A DNA stretch of 64,000 nucleotides from Pseudomonas sp. RIT-PI-q (GCF_001297125.1 NZ_LHPC01000077.1:172810-236809); one strand, 5' to 3'; shown: positions 25,727-35,197, numbered from the stretch's first letter. Made by a program: numbers and translations. The notes: a model not told the origin generated them from the letters alone.

Positions 25727-27581
25727 AATTGCGCGACTGCTTGCGCTGGTTGATTTCGTTCAGCACTGGACGCAACTCGGCCAGCGGCATCGCCACCAGC
25801 ACATTCTCGGTCACTTCCAGCTCAATCCGGTGTTGCGCCACGCCGGCTGCGCGCAGGGCGTGTTTGACTTCATCGGCGAACGCGATGCGTGTCAGGTTCA
25901 ACGGTGAGCACTTGACGATGATCTTGAGTCCTTCGCTACCGTGGCTGGACAGCTCGCCAAGGTCTTCACAGGCCTTGCGCAGCACCCAGTTGTCCAGTTC
26001 GGCGATCAGGCCGTTGGCCTCGGCGATGGCGATGAACCGATCCGGTGCCAGCAAGCCGAGCTCCGGATGTTGCCAGTGCACCAGCGCTTCAAGCTTGCTG
26101 ACCTGGCCGGTTTTCAGGTCGAGGATCGGCTGGTAATAGAGCATCAAACCGATGTTTGCGTGCAGGGCCTGGCGCAGTTCTTCCTCCAGTGGATGCTCGC
26201 GCGTGGCGCGGGCCTTCATGTCTTGACGGAAAAAATGCAGCCCGTTGCGACCGTTGCCCTTCGACTGGTACAGCGCCAGGTCGGCGTTTTTCAGCAGCTC
26301 TTCGCAGGTCTTGCCGTCTTCTGGAAACAGGCTGATGCCGATGCTGGTGGTCATGACCATGTGCTGTCCGGAGAACTCTATGGGCTCTTGCATTTTCAGC
26401 ATGATGAGCTGGGCCATGTGCCGTGCCTCTTCACGGTCGTGCAGGCCGATGAGGATGCAGAACTCATCACCGCCGAAACGTGCCACCACGTCCTCGTGGC
26501 TGCGTACCGAAGCCTTGATGTGGTTGGCCAGGATTCTGAGCAACTCATCGCCCGCGTCATGCCCAAGACTGTCGTTGACTCGCTTGAAGTGGTCGATGTC
26601 GAGGAACATGACCGCCAGCATGCCACCTTCATTGGTTTTCTCGATCAGCCTCTCGGCGAAGATCTGGTTGAAGCCACGACGGTTGATCAGGTTGGTCAGC
26701 GCGTCGTAGTGCGCCATCTGTTGCAATGACAGGCGCGCCTGATCCAGTTGGCCGACCAGAGTGTTGACCCGCTGCAGGTCGCGCTCCTTGTGTTGCAGTT
26801 TCTTGTCCGCCAGTGCCGCGCTAATGCTGCTGCCGATGACAAGCAGTGTCATCACCGCCACCGTCAGTCCCAATTGCAGGTGATTGTTATCGCCGGGCAG
26901 CGGCAGGAGGCTGTTGTCGGGTAGCACCAGATCGAGCGCCGCCATGCCGGTGAAGTGCATGCTGACGATGCCGGCCCCGAGCACCAGGCTGGCGGTGTAT
27001 TTGAGCAGTTGATGAAACACACCGCTGCCATGGCGCAGATAACTGGAAATCAACAGCGCAGCCAGGCTGGCGCCGATGGCGATCACGATTGAGAGGGCAA
27101 ACAGGTCGGGATGGTAATAGGCCGTCGCATTCGAACGCATCGCGGCCATGCCCACGTAGTGCATGGTCGCGATGCCCAGGCCAATACATACCGCGGCGCG
27201 CAGGTATTGCCAGAAATTCAAATGAGGACGCCTGAGGGTGTGCATCGCCAGCCACGAGGCCGTCAGTGCGAACAGCAGCGAGGTCAGGGTGATGGGCATC
27301 TGGTATTGAATTTCGATCGGCGCCTGGAACGCCAGCATGCTGATGAAATGCATCGCCCAGATACCGCCCGCCAGACACCCGGCACCGACCCAACACCAGA
27401 GTCGTTGGGCTGCGGGTTTTTCTGCATGGCGGATCCGTTCGGTCATGTCCAGCGTGGCGAAGCTTGCTGCACACGCCACCACATAGGCCAGCATCACCAG
27501 AAAAGGGTTATGTGCGCAATTGAGAATGACCTGACCGCTCGCTGGCAGTTGGGTTGTGAAATGCACACCAAGCCATTCCAT
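25617..27581 (-). CDS. MHYT-GGDEF membrane protein with truncated EAL domain (MucR-like)
   Basis: Start ATG 27581 (preceded by CGGGGC) fits MHYT proteins better than ATG 27650; it gives 654 residues. Residues about 20-240 form the seven-helix MHYT sensor with motifs WAMHFISM, TMHYVGMAAM and SMHFTGMAAL. The GGDEF domain is intact (RFGGDEFCILI), with the I-site RxxD changed to SHED. The EAL domain starts normally (LYYQPILDLKTG, KLEALVHWQHPE, ELEVTENVL), then stops matching at about NEINQ. The metal-binding DDFGTGYSS half is absent, and the last ~38 residues are read through the antisense of the neighbouring gene. A diguanylate cyclase without phosphodiesterase activity is expected. The closest relative I recall is MucR of P. 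aeruginosa, which has a complete EAL. Confidence 0.85.
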   Translation of the reverse strand: MEWLGVHFTTQLPASGQVILNCAHNPFLVMLAYVVACAASFATLDMTERIRHAEKPAAQRLWCWVGAGCLAGGIWAMHFISMLAFQAPIEIQYQMPITLTSLLFALTASWLAMHTLRRPHLNFWQYLRAAVCIGLGIATMHYVGMAAMRSNATAYYHPDLFALSIVIAIGASLAALLISSYLRHGSGVFHQLLKYTASLVLGAGIVSMHFTGMAALDLVLPDNSLLPLPGDNNHLQLGLTVAVMTLLVIGSSISAALADKKLQHKERDLQRVNTLVGQLDQARLSLQQMAHYDALTNLINRRGFNQIFAERLIEKTNEGGMLAVMFLDIDHFKRVNDSLGHDAGDELLRILANHIKASVRSHEDVVARFGGDEFCILIGLHDREEARHMAQLIMLKMQEPIEFSGQHMVMTTSIGISLFPEDGKTCEELLKNADLALYQSKGNGRNGLHFFRQDMKARATREHPLEEELRQALHANIGLMLYYQPILDLKTGQVSKLEALVHWQHPELGLLAPDRFIAIAEANGLIAELDNWVLRKACEDLGELSSHGSEGLKIIVKCSPLNLTRIAFADEVKHALRAAGVAQHRIELEVTENVLVAMPLAELRPVLNEINQRKQSRNFSPLSLARGTTALTSTDLFPGIPGSHAVASIVRPIH

Positions 27582-27726
27582 CGCACGCCCCGTTTTTGTT
27601 ATCTGGCCAACACCATGCCTCTGGCGAATGTGTTGGAGTATAGAGGTCATGTTAAGAGTGCAACGGGTGGTGGCACATTGCTGTCAATGATTTTGGCATT
27701 AGCCTTATAGCGATGGGCGCTATGCG

Positions 27727-28092
27727 TTAAGCGATTTGCTCATAAGGCATTTCGAACTCGGGTTGCAGGGCCGGCAGCCCGAACGCTGCCCTGGCAGCAT
27801 CGCAATCCACATTTGCCTCGCCATTGGCCCAGGAAGCGTCGAACTCTCGGCAAGTGCTGGAGCGCTGGTCGTAGATCGAGCACTGCACGGTGCTGCCCAC
27901 TTCACCGACCAGCCCGACACAGCGGGTGGGTTTGCAGTCTGTGCCGAGCATGGCCACCCGACTGGGGCTGATGGGCGCGACAAGCTCGTCGGGCACCGTT
28001 CCCCCGGCCGAGGTGCATTCACCCCAGAAAAAAGACACGCGAAAATGAGAACAGCAGGCACCGCAATTCAGACACGGACTGGCTTCGGACAT
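27727..28092 (-). CDS. YkgJ family cysteine-cluster protein
   Basis: The protein has 121 residues. The N-terminal CLNCGACCSHFRV and later cysteines (KPTRCVGL, VQCSIYDQRSSTCREF, VDCDAARAAFG) are the conserved zinc- or iron-sulfur-binding pattern of the YkgJ/UPF0153 family. Soluble and of unknown function. It is a single gene between the MHYT-GGDEF gene and a REPIN. Confidence 0.88.
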   Translation of the reverse strand: MSEASPCLNCGACCSHFRVSFFWGECTSAGGTVPDELVAPISPSRVAMLGTDCKPTRCVGLVGEVGSTVQCSIYDQRSSTCREFDASWANGEANVDCDAARAAFGLPALQPEFEMPYEQIA

Positions 28093-28243
28093 GGGCGATA
28101 ATCAAAGGAGGGATGGGGGACACGGTGGGGCAGACAAGGCCGCTATTCTAGGCTTCGCATCGGGCTTGGGAAGGGGGGGCGAGAGGTATTTTTCAAGGGC
28201 CTGAATGGCTGTGAAACTTCTACCCTGCCATCACCACAATCCC

Positions 28244-28336
28244 TTGTAGGAGCGAGCTTGCTCGCGAAGAGGCCAGCACATTCAATTCAAATGGCGGCTG
28301 CTCCACCGCTTTCGCGAGCAAGCTCGCTCCTACAGG
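28244..28336. repeat. REPIN in the 28093-28461 gap
   Basis: Inverted pair of GTAGGAGCGAGCTTGCTCGC-type REPs. The rest of the gap shows no gene; the MFS gene promoter should lie in 28340-28450. Confidence 0.88.
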
Positions 28337-28461
28337 TTTGAGGTGTGGCGCCATGGGCTGATATCACACTTACGAATAATTACAGACAGCTTTGGCGAGC
28401 CTGACTAGATTGCAGGTTCCGGGGACAGTGAGGCCCCAATAACAATAAAAGAGACGGACCC

Positions 28462-29811
28462 ATGCAGAACTCGACGCAAGCGGCGAATGCCTGGCGCATT
28501 CTGTTCCTGTTGTTCCTGGCCAACCTGTTCAATTTTTTCGACCGCACCATTCCCGCCATCATCATCGAGCCGATCCGCATGGAGTGGCACCTCAGCGACT
28601 TTCAGCTGGGGATCATCGGTACTGCCTTCACGATTGTCTACGCCATTGCCGGCCTGCCTTTGGGGCGCCTGGCCGATACCGGTTCGCGCAGCAAGTTGAT
28701 GGGCTGGGGCCTCGCGGCGTGGAGCGGCCTGACGGCGGTCAACGGCCTGGTGGGCAGTTTCTGGGGGTTTCTGATCGTGCGCATGGGCATCGGCATCGGT
28801 GAAGCCAGTTACGCACCGGCCGCCAACTCGCTGATCGGCGACCTGTTCCCGGCCCATCGCCGTGCGCGGGCGATGGGTATTTTCATGCTGGGGCTGCCGT
28901 TGGGTCTGTTGCTGGCGTTCTTCACCATTGGCGCGATGGTCAAGGCGTTCGACAGCTGGCGTGCGCCATTCTTCATCGCGGCGGTGCCGGGGCTGATCCT
29001 GGCGATCTTCATGTTCTTCATCAAGGAACCAAAACGCGGCGCCGCGGAAAGCGTGCAAGTCTCGCAGGAACGTGTGGACCGGCCGATCCGTCGGGTGCTG
29101 GCGGTGCCGACCTTTCTATGGCTGGTGATGGCGGGGCTGTGTTTCAACTTCGCGACCTATGCTTGCAACTCGTTTCTGGTGCCGATGCTGCAGCGTTATT
29201 TCCTGATGCCATTGCAGGAAGCGGCGGTGGCGACCGGGGTGATCGTCGGTGTGACCGGTCTGTTCGGCCTGACGCTGGGTGGCTGGGTCGCCGACAAGAT
29301 TCACCAGCGGGTGGCCAACGGTCGTCTGCTGTTTGCCGCGTTCAGCCTGATCATCTCGACCGTGTGCACCGCCTGGGCGCTGCATTCGGGGCGGATCGAG
29401 ATCGGGGTGTTTGTCGCGGTGTTCAGCGTCGGCTGGTTGTTTGCCTACAACTTCTACACCTGCGTTTACACGGCGATTCAGGACGTGGTCGAGCCGCGGT
29501 TGCGGGCCACGGCGATGGCGCTGTTCTTTGCCGGGCTGTATCTGTTGGGGGGTGGTTTGGGGCCTGTCGTCGTCGGTGGTCTGTCCGATCACTTCGCGCA
29601 CACGGCCATGCTGGCGGCCGGTGCCGAGCAGATGACCGAGGCGTTCAAGGCGGTCGGCCTGCATGACGCCATGTACCTGATCCCGGTGGCGCTATTTTTC
29701 ACCATGGTGTTTCTGTTTTTGGCGTCGCGGTGTTTTGTGAGGGATGCCAAGCGGATGAAGGATGGGTTGGTGGCGGTGGTTGAACCTGGGGGTATTGTGG
29801 CGACCGCATGA
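28462..29811 (+). CDS. MFS transporter, spinster-like
   Basis: The protein has 449 residues and 12 predicted membrane segments. The N-terminal FLANLFNFFDRTIPAIIIEP and GLPLGRLADTGSRSKLMG (motif A between helices 2 and 3) and RMGIGIGEASYAPAANSLI are typical of the spinster/permease group of the major facilitator superfamily. The central loop is KEPKRGAAESVQ. The substrate is unknown, although relatives carry organic anions or sphingolipid-like molecules. It is a single-gene unit flanked by REPINs. Confidence 0.88.
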   Translation: MQNSTQAANAWRILFLLFLANLFNFFDRTIPAIIIEPIRMEWHLSDFQLGIIGTAFTIVYAIAGLPLGRLADTGSRSKLMGWGLAAWSGLTAVNGLVGSFWGFLIVRMGIGIGEASYAPAANSLIGDLFPAHRRARAMGIFMLGLPLGLLLAFFTIGAMVKAFDSWRAPFFIAAVPGLILAIFMFFIKEPKRGAAESVQVSQERVDRPIRRVLAVPTFLWLVMAGLCFNFATYACNSFLVPMLQRYFLMPLQEAAVATGVIVGVTGLFGLTLGGWVADKIHQRVANGRLLFAAFSLIISTVCTAWALHSGRIEIGVFVAVFSVGWLFAYNFYTCVYTAIQDVVEPRLRATAMALFFAGLYLLGGGLGPVVVGGLSDHFAHTAMLAAGAEQMTEAFKAVGLHDAMYLIPVALFFTMVFLFLASRCFVRDAKRMKDGLVAVVEPGGIVATA

Positions 29812-29815
29812 TCGC

Positions 29816-29907
29816 CATCGCGGGCAAGCCCGCTCCCACAGTGTTTGTGTCGAGCACAATATCGGTGAACGCCACTGAACCTGTGGGAGCGGGCTTGCCC
29901 GCGATAG
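29816..29907. repeat. REPIN
   Basis: Inverted pair of GAGCGGGCTTGCCCGC-type REPs immediately after the MFS stop. Confidence 0.88.
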
Positions 29908-29938
29908 GACCATCAACAACACCAAAACAATCAAGCAG

Positions 29939-29970
29939 AAAAAAGGCCCGCATCGCTGCGGGCCTTCTTG
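29939..29970 (-). terminator. Terminator of rapA
   Basis: AAGGCCCGCA-TCGC-TGCGGGCCTT stem; the minus strand continues with TTTTTTCT. It lies 26 bases after the rapA stop. Confidence 0.9.
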
Positions 29971-29995
29971 TTTCTGGCAATGGAGCCGGGGGAAG

Positions 29996-32842
29996 TTAAC
30001 CCGCCACCAACACCCGAATCGCTTCCAGTCGCAACGCAGCCTTGTCGAGCATGGCCAAGCCTTGCTCGCGCTGTTTACGCAGGGCAATCAGTTCGCTGTC
30101 GCGGACGGTCGGGTTGACCGCTTGCAACGCGGTCAGGCGCGCCAATTCTTCGTCGGTATCGGCCGCCAGGCGACGTTGCGCCTCGGCAACGCGCTCGGCA
30201 TGACGCGGGAAGATTTTCTCTTCGCCAGCATTGATCCGTGGCGTCAGCTGATCGCGCTGGGCCTGGATGAACTTGTTGGCGCTGGCGCGAGGCACGCTTT
30301 CGAGTTGATCGTTCAGTGTTTCGAACGACACCCGCGCCGACAAATCATTGCCATTGGCATCCAGCAGGCAGCGCAGGGCGGCCGGCGGCAGGTAACGGCC
30401 CAGTTGCAGCGAGCGTGGCGCAACCACTTCGCTGACGTAGAGCAGTTCCAGCAACACGGTGCCAGGTTTCAGCGCCTTGTTCTTGATCAGCGCCACGGCG
30501 GTGTTGCCCATCGAACCGGACAGCACCAGGTCCATGCCACCCTGAACCATCGGGTGTTCCCAGGTGATGAACTGCATGTCTTCGCGAGACAGCGCCTGGT
30601 TGCGGTCGTAAGTGATGGTCACGCCTTCGTCGTCGCCCAGCGGGAAACTGGCGTCGAGCATTTTTTCGCTCGGCTTGAGGATCAGTGCGTTTTCCGAATG
30701 GTCTTCGCTGTCGATGCCGAAGGCGTCGAACAGGGTTTCCATGTAGATCGGCAAGGTGAACTGATCGTCTTGCTCAAGGATGTCCTCGACCAGTGCATCG
30801 CCTTCACCGGCGCCGCCGGAGTTGAGTTCCAGCAAGCGGTCACGGCCGGTGTGCAGCTCGGCTTCCAGACGCTCGCGTTCGCTGCGGGCTTCGTCGATCA
30901 GCGCTTGCCACTCGCCGTCATCAGCGTTTTCCAGCAACGGCAGCAGGCGCGGGCCGAATTGATGCTGCAAGGCGTTGCCGGTCGGGCAGGTGTTGAGGAA
31001 TGCGTTCAGCGCTTCGTGATACCACTGGAACAGCCGTTCTTGCGGGCTGGTTTCGAGGTACGGTACGTGCAGTTCGATGATGTGCTTCTGGCCGATCCGG
31101 TCCAGACGACCGATACGCTGTTCCAGCAGGTCCGGGTGCGATGGCAGATCGAACAGCACCAGGTGGTGGGAGAACTGGAAGTTGCGACCTTCACTGCCGA
31201 TTTCCGAGCAGATCAGCACTTGCGCACCAAATTCTTCGTCGGCGAAGTAGGCGGCGGCGCGGTCACGCTCAAGGATGTTCATGCCCTCGTGGAACACCGT
31301 GGCCGGGATGCCGGAACGCACGCGCAGGGCGTCTTCCAGGTCCATGGCGGTTTCGGCATGGGCGCAGATCACCAGCACTTTGGTGCGCTTGAGCATCTTC
31401 AGTGTGTCGATCAGCCACTCGACGCGCGGGTCGAATTTCCACCAGCGTTCTTCTTCGTTGGCGTCCGGCTGGGCCTGGAAGCTGACTTCCGGGTACAGCT
31501 CGGCGTGATCACCCAGCGGCAGTTCGAGGTATTCATCCGGGCACGGCAGCGGGTACGGGTGCAGTTTGCGCTCCGGGAAACCCTGCACGGCGGCGCGGGT
31601 GTTGCGGAACAGCACGCGGCCGGTGCCGTGGCGGTCGAGCAATTCGCGGACCAGGCGGGCGCTGGCTTCGGTGTCGCCATCGTTGACGGCGGTGAGCAGC
31701 GCTTCGCCTTCGTTGCCGAGGAAACCGTGAATGGTCTTGTGCGCTTCAGGCGACAAGCGCCCTTTGTCCAGCAGTTCCTGAACGGCTTCGGCCACCGGGC
31801 GATAGTTTTCGCTCTCGGCGCGGAAGGCGTGCAGGTCATGGAAGCGGTTCGGATCGAGCAGGCGCAGGCGCGCGAAGTGGCTGTCCTGACCCAGTTGTTC
31901 CGGGGTCGCGGTCAGCAGCAGCACGCCAGGAATGACTTCCGCCAGTTGTTCGACCAGCGAGTATTCAGGGCTGGCCTTTTCTTCGTGCCACACCAGGTGG
32001 TGCGCTTCGTCGACGACCATCAGGTCCCAACCGGCGGCGAACAGCGCGTCCTGAGCCTTCTCGTCTTCCACCAGCCATTCCAGTGCAACCAGTGCAAGCT
32101 GGGTGTCTTCGAACGGGTTGGCGGCATCGCTTTCGATGAAGCGTTCTTCGTCGAACAGCGCAACCTGCAGGTTAAAGCGGCGGCGCATCTCGACCAGCCA
32201 CTGGTGCTGCAGGTTCTCCGGCACCAGGATCAGCACGCGGTTGGCGCGGCCCGAGAGCAGTTGGCGATGGATCACCAGACCGGCTTCGATGGTCTTGCCC
32301 AGACCCACTTCGTCGGCCAGCAGAACCCGCGGCGCGATACGGTCGGCGACTTCACGGGCAATGTGCAACTGGTGCGCGATCGGTTGCGCACGCACGCCGC
32401 CCAAGCCCCAAAGGGCCGACTGCAACTGGCGGCTGGTGTGTTCCAGGGTGTGATAACGCAAGGAGAACCAGGCGAGCGGGTCGATCTGCCCGGCGAACAG
32501 ACGGTCGCTGGCCAGACGGAACTGAATGAAGTTCGACAGTTGGGTTTCCGGCAGGGTGACCACTTCGTTCTGCGCGTTGAGGCCGTGGTAGACCAACAGG
32601 CCGTCGACGTCGTCGACTTCGCGTACGGTCAGTTTCCAGCCTTCGAAGTGAGTGATCGAGTCACCCGGTGAAAAGCGCACACGCGTGAGGGGCGCATTCC
32701 GTAGCGCGTACTGGCGAGTGTCGCCAGTGGCCGGATAGAGCACGGTCAGCAAGCGACCGTCCTGTGCCAGAACGGTGCCTAAACCCAGCTCGGCTTCGCT
32801 GTCACTAATCCAGCGTTGCCCCGGTTGATACTGCTGCGCCAT
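29996..32842 (-). CDS. rapA: RNA polymerase-associated protein RapA (SWI2/SNF2 ATPase)
   Basis: The protein has 948 residues, close to the E. coli length of 968. The N-terminal Tudor-like domains include YQPGQRWISDSEAELGLGTV. The SF2 core has LADEVGLGKTIEAGL (Walker A, about 170), VVDEAHHLVW (DEAH box), LLLTATPEQLG (motif III), FQFSHHLVLFDLP (motif V) and EQRIGRLDRIGQ (motif VI). RapA binds core RNA polymerase and recycles stalled or post-termination complexes using ATP. It is monocistronic, with a terminator after it. Confidence 0.97.
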   Translation of the reverse strand: MAQQYQPGQRWISDSEAELGLGTVLAQDGRLLTVLYPATGDTRQYALRNAPLTRVRFSPGDSITHFEGWKLTVREVDDVDGLLVYHGLNAQNEVVTLPETQLSNFIQFRLASDRLFAGQIDPLAWFSLRYHTLEHTSRQLQSALWGLGGVRAQPIAHQLHIAREVADRIAPRVLLADEVGLGKTIEAGLVIHRQLLSGRANRVLILVPENLQHQWLVEMRRRFNLQVALFDEERFIESDAANPFEDTQLALVALEWLVEDEKAQDALFAAGWDLMVVDEAHHLVWHEEKASPEYSLVEQLAEVIPGVLLLTATPEQLGQDSHFARLRLLDPNRFHDLHAFRAESENYRPVAEAVQELLDKGRLSPEAHKTIHGFLGNEGEALLTAVNDGDTEASARLVRELLDRHGTGRVLFRNTRAAVQGFPERKLHPYPLPCPDEYLELPLGDHAELYPEVSFQAQPDANEEERWWKFDPRVEWLIDTLKMLKRTKVLVICAHAETAMDLEDALRVRSGIPATVFHEGMNILERDRAAAYFADEEFGAQVLICSEIGSEGRNFQFSHHLVLFDLPSHPDLLEQRIGRLDRIGQKHIIELHVPYLETSPQERLFQWYHEALNAFLNTCPTGNALQHQFGPRLLPLLENADDGEWQALIDEARSERERLEAELHTGRDRLLELNSGGAGEGDALVEDILEQDDQFTLPIYMETLFDAFGIDSEDHSENALILKPSEKMLDASFPLGDDEGVTITYDRNQALSREDMQFITWEHPMVQGGMDLVLSGSMGNTAVALIKNKALKPGTVLLELLYVSEVVAPRSLQLGRYLPPAALRCLLDANGNDLSARVSFETLNDQLESVPRASANKFIQAQRDQLTPRINAGEEKIFPRHAERVAEAQRRLAADTDEELARLTALQAVNPTVRDSELIALRKQREQGLAMLDKAALRLEAIRVLVAG

Positions 32843-32918
32843 GCTGCCTGACTCCCACCTTGAAAAAGCGGGCTATCTTAACGGAATGAGGCCTTCAGGG
32901 CCAAAGGACTCTCACAAA

Positions 32919-32940
32919 AACTAACGCTAATACGTTAGTT
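32919..32940. promoter_or_regulatory. Operator-like palindrome between rapA and the small coiled-coil gene
   Basis: AACTAACG-CTAATA-CGTTAGTT is a perfect 8-bp inverted repeat with a six-base spacer, the size of a TetR-type operator. The regulator is unknown, and no regulator gene is adjacent. Confidence 0.55.
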
Positions 32941-33060
32941 CACCGATGCAAGGGGCGCAGGCCAGGGCACCAATGAGTGCCAACCGGGTCACAGTTTGCG
33001 ACCGATGGCTCAAGTCGCCATCCCCGCAGCCGACAGCCTGCTGACAGGAGACTGATAATT

Positions 33061-33402
33061 ATGCTGCCACCGATGCTCCCCTTGAGTGCCGTGCCGATCA
33101 CCTCGCAACATGACCCGGTCCGTCAGCGACCGGACATTGCGCCCGTGGTGCCGGTGCAGGAAAGCTCCAACCAAAGCACCATCGACCTGAAAAATCGCGA
33201 CCCCGAAGAGGCCGCCTTGCAACTGCGCGAGGAACAGCGCCGGCAGCAGGAGCGGGACAAGCGTCGCCGTGAAGCCAATGAAGATCCTGAAGAACACCTG
33301 GCGATTCCTGGTGACGAGCTCAACGCCGACAACACCGTGCCGGTGGCGCCGCTGATGGACGACCAGCCGCGTCAGGGCCTTTGGGTGGATATCCAAATCT
33401 AG
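33061..33402 (+). CDS. Small charged, probably partly disordered protein
   Basis: The protein has 113 residues from ATG 33061, with GGAGA ten bases upstream; the earlier ATG 32977 extends through poor sequence. The N-terminus is Pro-rich (PPMLPLSAVPITS). The middle is a strongly charged helix or coiled coil, EEAALQLREEQRRQQERDKR. The C-terminus is acidic and ends GLWVDIQI. No signal peptide. I believe similar proteins occur in other Pseudomonas genomes, some carrying a misleading dehydrogenase label. No function can be assigned. Confidence 0.7.
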   Translation: MLPPMLPLSAVPITSQHDPVRQRPDIAPVVPVQESSNQSTIDLKNRDPEEAALQLREEQRRQQERDKRRREANEDPEEHLAIPGDELNADNTVPVAPLMDDQPRQGLWVDIQI

Positions 33403-33416
33403 AATCACACGCCCCC

Positions 33417-33445
33417 CGTGTAGGAGCTGCCGAAGGCTGCGATCT
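33417..33445. repeat. Solitary REP-like unit
   Basis: TGTAGGAGCTGCCGAAGGCT-type sequence after the small gene; no partner copy is visible nearby. Confidence 0.6.
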
Positions 33446-33464
33446 CGTCAGGCGCCATCATTGC

Positions 33465-34643
33465 TCACTGACCCACCGCAGCTAACTCTCCCAGCAACAC
33501 TTCAATCTCCTCCTCGGTGTTCAAGTAACTCACCGCAATCCGCGCGATGCTTTCCAGCCCTCGGGCCTGCATGTCCAGCGGCGTATACGCCACGCCATTG
33601 GCGCCGATATTGATCCCTCTCCGTGCCAGTCGTAGCTTCAGCTCAACACTGTCCCAACCCTTGAGCGTAAAGGCGATCAGCCCGGATTGATGGTCTGTCG
33701 GACCGAGGTTGTGCAACGTCAGGCCGGGGATCGAGCCAAGCCTTGTACGCAGGCCCCGGCTCAGCGAGTCGATCCGTTGACGAATCCGCGTTGCACCCAA
33801 CCGGTTGAATTCCTCCAGCGCATTGGCCAGTCCGGCCAGCAAGGCCACCGACACTTCACTGGTTTCAAAGCGCCGCGCATCGTTGCGCAGAGCGAACCCT
33901 TGGCCATCCCAGGGGGCTGACAGTACGTCCCGTTGATGGGGAACGAGCCGTTCGAGAAAGCCCGGCTTTATATAGAGCAGCGCCGTCCCGCGCGGTCCTC
34001 GGAGAAACTTGCGTCCGGCACCTTTAAGCACGTCACAGTTCAACGCTTGCACATCGCAGGGCAATTGCCCCAGCGCCTGGCCGGCGTCAATGAAGTAAGG
34101 AATACCGTGTTGCATGGCCACGGTGCCGATGGCCTCGGCCGGGTTGATCAGGCCACCGTTGGCCGGTAGCCAGGTCAGTGCGATCAACCTCACCCTTGGC
34201 GTAATCATTTGCTTGAGGGCAGCTACCGATACTGCGCCAGTTTCGTCGCAGGGGATCACCTCCAGTTGTGCCCCGGCACTGACCGCCTGGGCGATACAGG
34301 CCAGATTGCCGCCCCATTCGTGGCGTCCGACCAGAATGCGATCACCGGCCTGCCACGGCCCCAAGGCATTGAACGCCATGCCCCAGGCCGCTGATCCGCT
34401 ACTGGCGAAAGCGATGGCTTCGGCTGTGGCGTTGAACAGCGTGGCGGCCGCGTTTCGAGCGCGGGCCTGCACGCTCTGATCGGCGGCTTCCATCGGGCCG
34501 GTGGTGGCTTCGCACTGCAACTGCTCGATCATCGCGTCGAGGGTGGCCTGGCTGGGCAGCGAAGCACCGGCATGGTTGAAGTGAATCACGCTGGCACAAC
34601 CCGGTGTTGCCGCCCGCAAACGCTCCACTTCGGCGATGTTCAT
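33465..34643 (-). CDS. Class V aminotransferase-fold PLP enzyme
   Basis: The protein has 392 residues. The N-terminal IHFNHAGASLPSQATLDAM, RHEWGGNLA, and IPYFIDAGQALGQLPCDV (PLP-contact Asp) lead to the PLP lysine segment LKGAGRKFLRGPRGTALLY. The C-terminal domain contains HQSGLIAFTLKG. It resembles cysteine desulfurase/selenocysteine lyase and EgtE-type beta-lyases, but lacks an obvious catalytic cysteine loop. The real substrate is unknown. It overlaps the RidA-like gene by four bases, and both lie downstream of a LysR gene in the same direction, so the three may form a unit acting on an amino acid that gives a reactive enamine. Confidence 0.85.
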   Translation of the reverse strand: MNIAEVERLRAATPGCASVIHFNHAGASLPSQATLDAMIEQLQCEATTGPMEAADQSVQARARNAAATLFNATAEAIAFASSGSAAWGMAFNALGPWQAGDRILVGRHEWGGNLACIAQAVSAGAQLEVIPCDETGAVSVAALKQMITPRVRLIALTWLPANGGLINPAEAIGTVAMQHGIPYFIDAGQALGQLPCDVQALNCDVLKGAGRKFLRGPRGTALLYIKPGFLERLVPHQRDVLSAPWDGQGFALRNDARRFETSEVSVALLAGLANALEEFNRLGATRIRQRIDSLSRGLRTRLGSIPGLTLHNLGPTDHQSGLIAFTLKGWDSVELKLRLARRGINIGANGVAYTPLDMQARGLESIARIAVSYLNTEEEIEVLLGELAAVGQ

Positions 34644-35110
34644 GGCCGCAGCTCGAAAATCGCGTCGATCTCCACCGCCACGCCACTGGGCAGGCTGGAC
34701 ACGCCGACGGCGGTGCGCACGTGCCTGCCTTTGTCGCCGAGGGCGTTGACCAGCAAATTAGATGCACCGTTGGCGACTGCACCTTGGCGTTGGAAGTCTG
34801 GGGCGCTGGCGATGAACACGCCGAGACGGATGATGCGCACCAGTTTCGACAGGTCATCGCCGAGAGCATCACTGAGTTGTGCCAGCAGCCCGAGGGCGGC
34901 GAGTTCGGCGGCGTTAGCGCCTTCTTCCTCGGAGATCGACTCGCCCAAGCGGCCGATGAAAGCAGGTTTGCCGTCCTGCAACGGGATCTGACCGGAAATG
35001 AACAGTTGGTTTTGGCTGACGACGTGGTTCACGTAGTTGGCGATCGGCTGGCTGGGCGTCGGCAGGGCCAGGCCAAGTTCCTGGACGCGAAGGGCGATTG
35101 AGTCGGTCAT
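34640..35110 (-). CDS. RidA family enamine/imine deaminase-like protein
   Basis: The protein has 156 residues from ATG 35110 with AGGAGG upstream; the ATG at 35140 is not needed. The YjgF/RidA trimer fold of the long subgroup is indicated by LALPTPSQPIANYVNHVV, LFISGQIPLQDGKP, GRLGESISEEEGANAAELAAL and AVGVSSLPSGVAVEIDAIFE. RidA proteins deaminate 2-aminoacrylate and related imines released by PLP enzymes. This subgroup often lacks the catalytic arginine, so the activity is uncertain. The four-base overlap with the PLP enzyme gene fits a joint role. Confidence 0.88.
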   Translation of the reverse strand: MTDSIALRVQELGLALPTPSQPIANYVNHVVSQNQLFISGQIPLQDGKPAFIGRLGESISEEEGANAAELAALGLLAQLSDALGDDLSKLVRIIRLGVFIASAPDFQRQGAVANGASNLLVNALGDKGRHVRTAVGVSSLPSGVAVEIDAIFELRP

Positions 35111-35197
35111 GGTGAATCCTCCTGAATGAAGGCTCAGCATGTTGATCTCTCGTTAGCGCGACAAACGGATAGATTTAATCCGACGTATTCATAAAGC

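Noticed and set aside
30062..32671. An 869-codon open frame on the plus strand
   Set aside because: It is antisense to rapA and composed of His/Gln/Arg/Val-rich mirror sequence without domains; high GC keeps the frame open.
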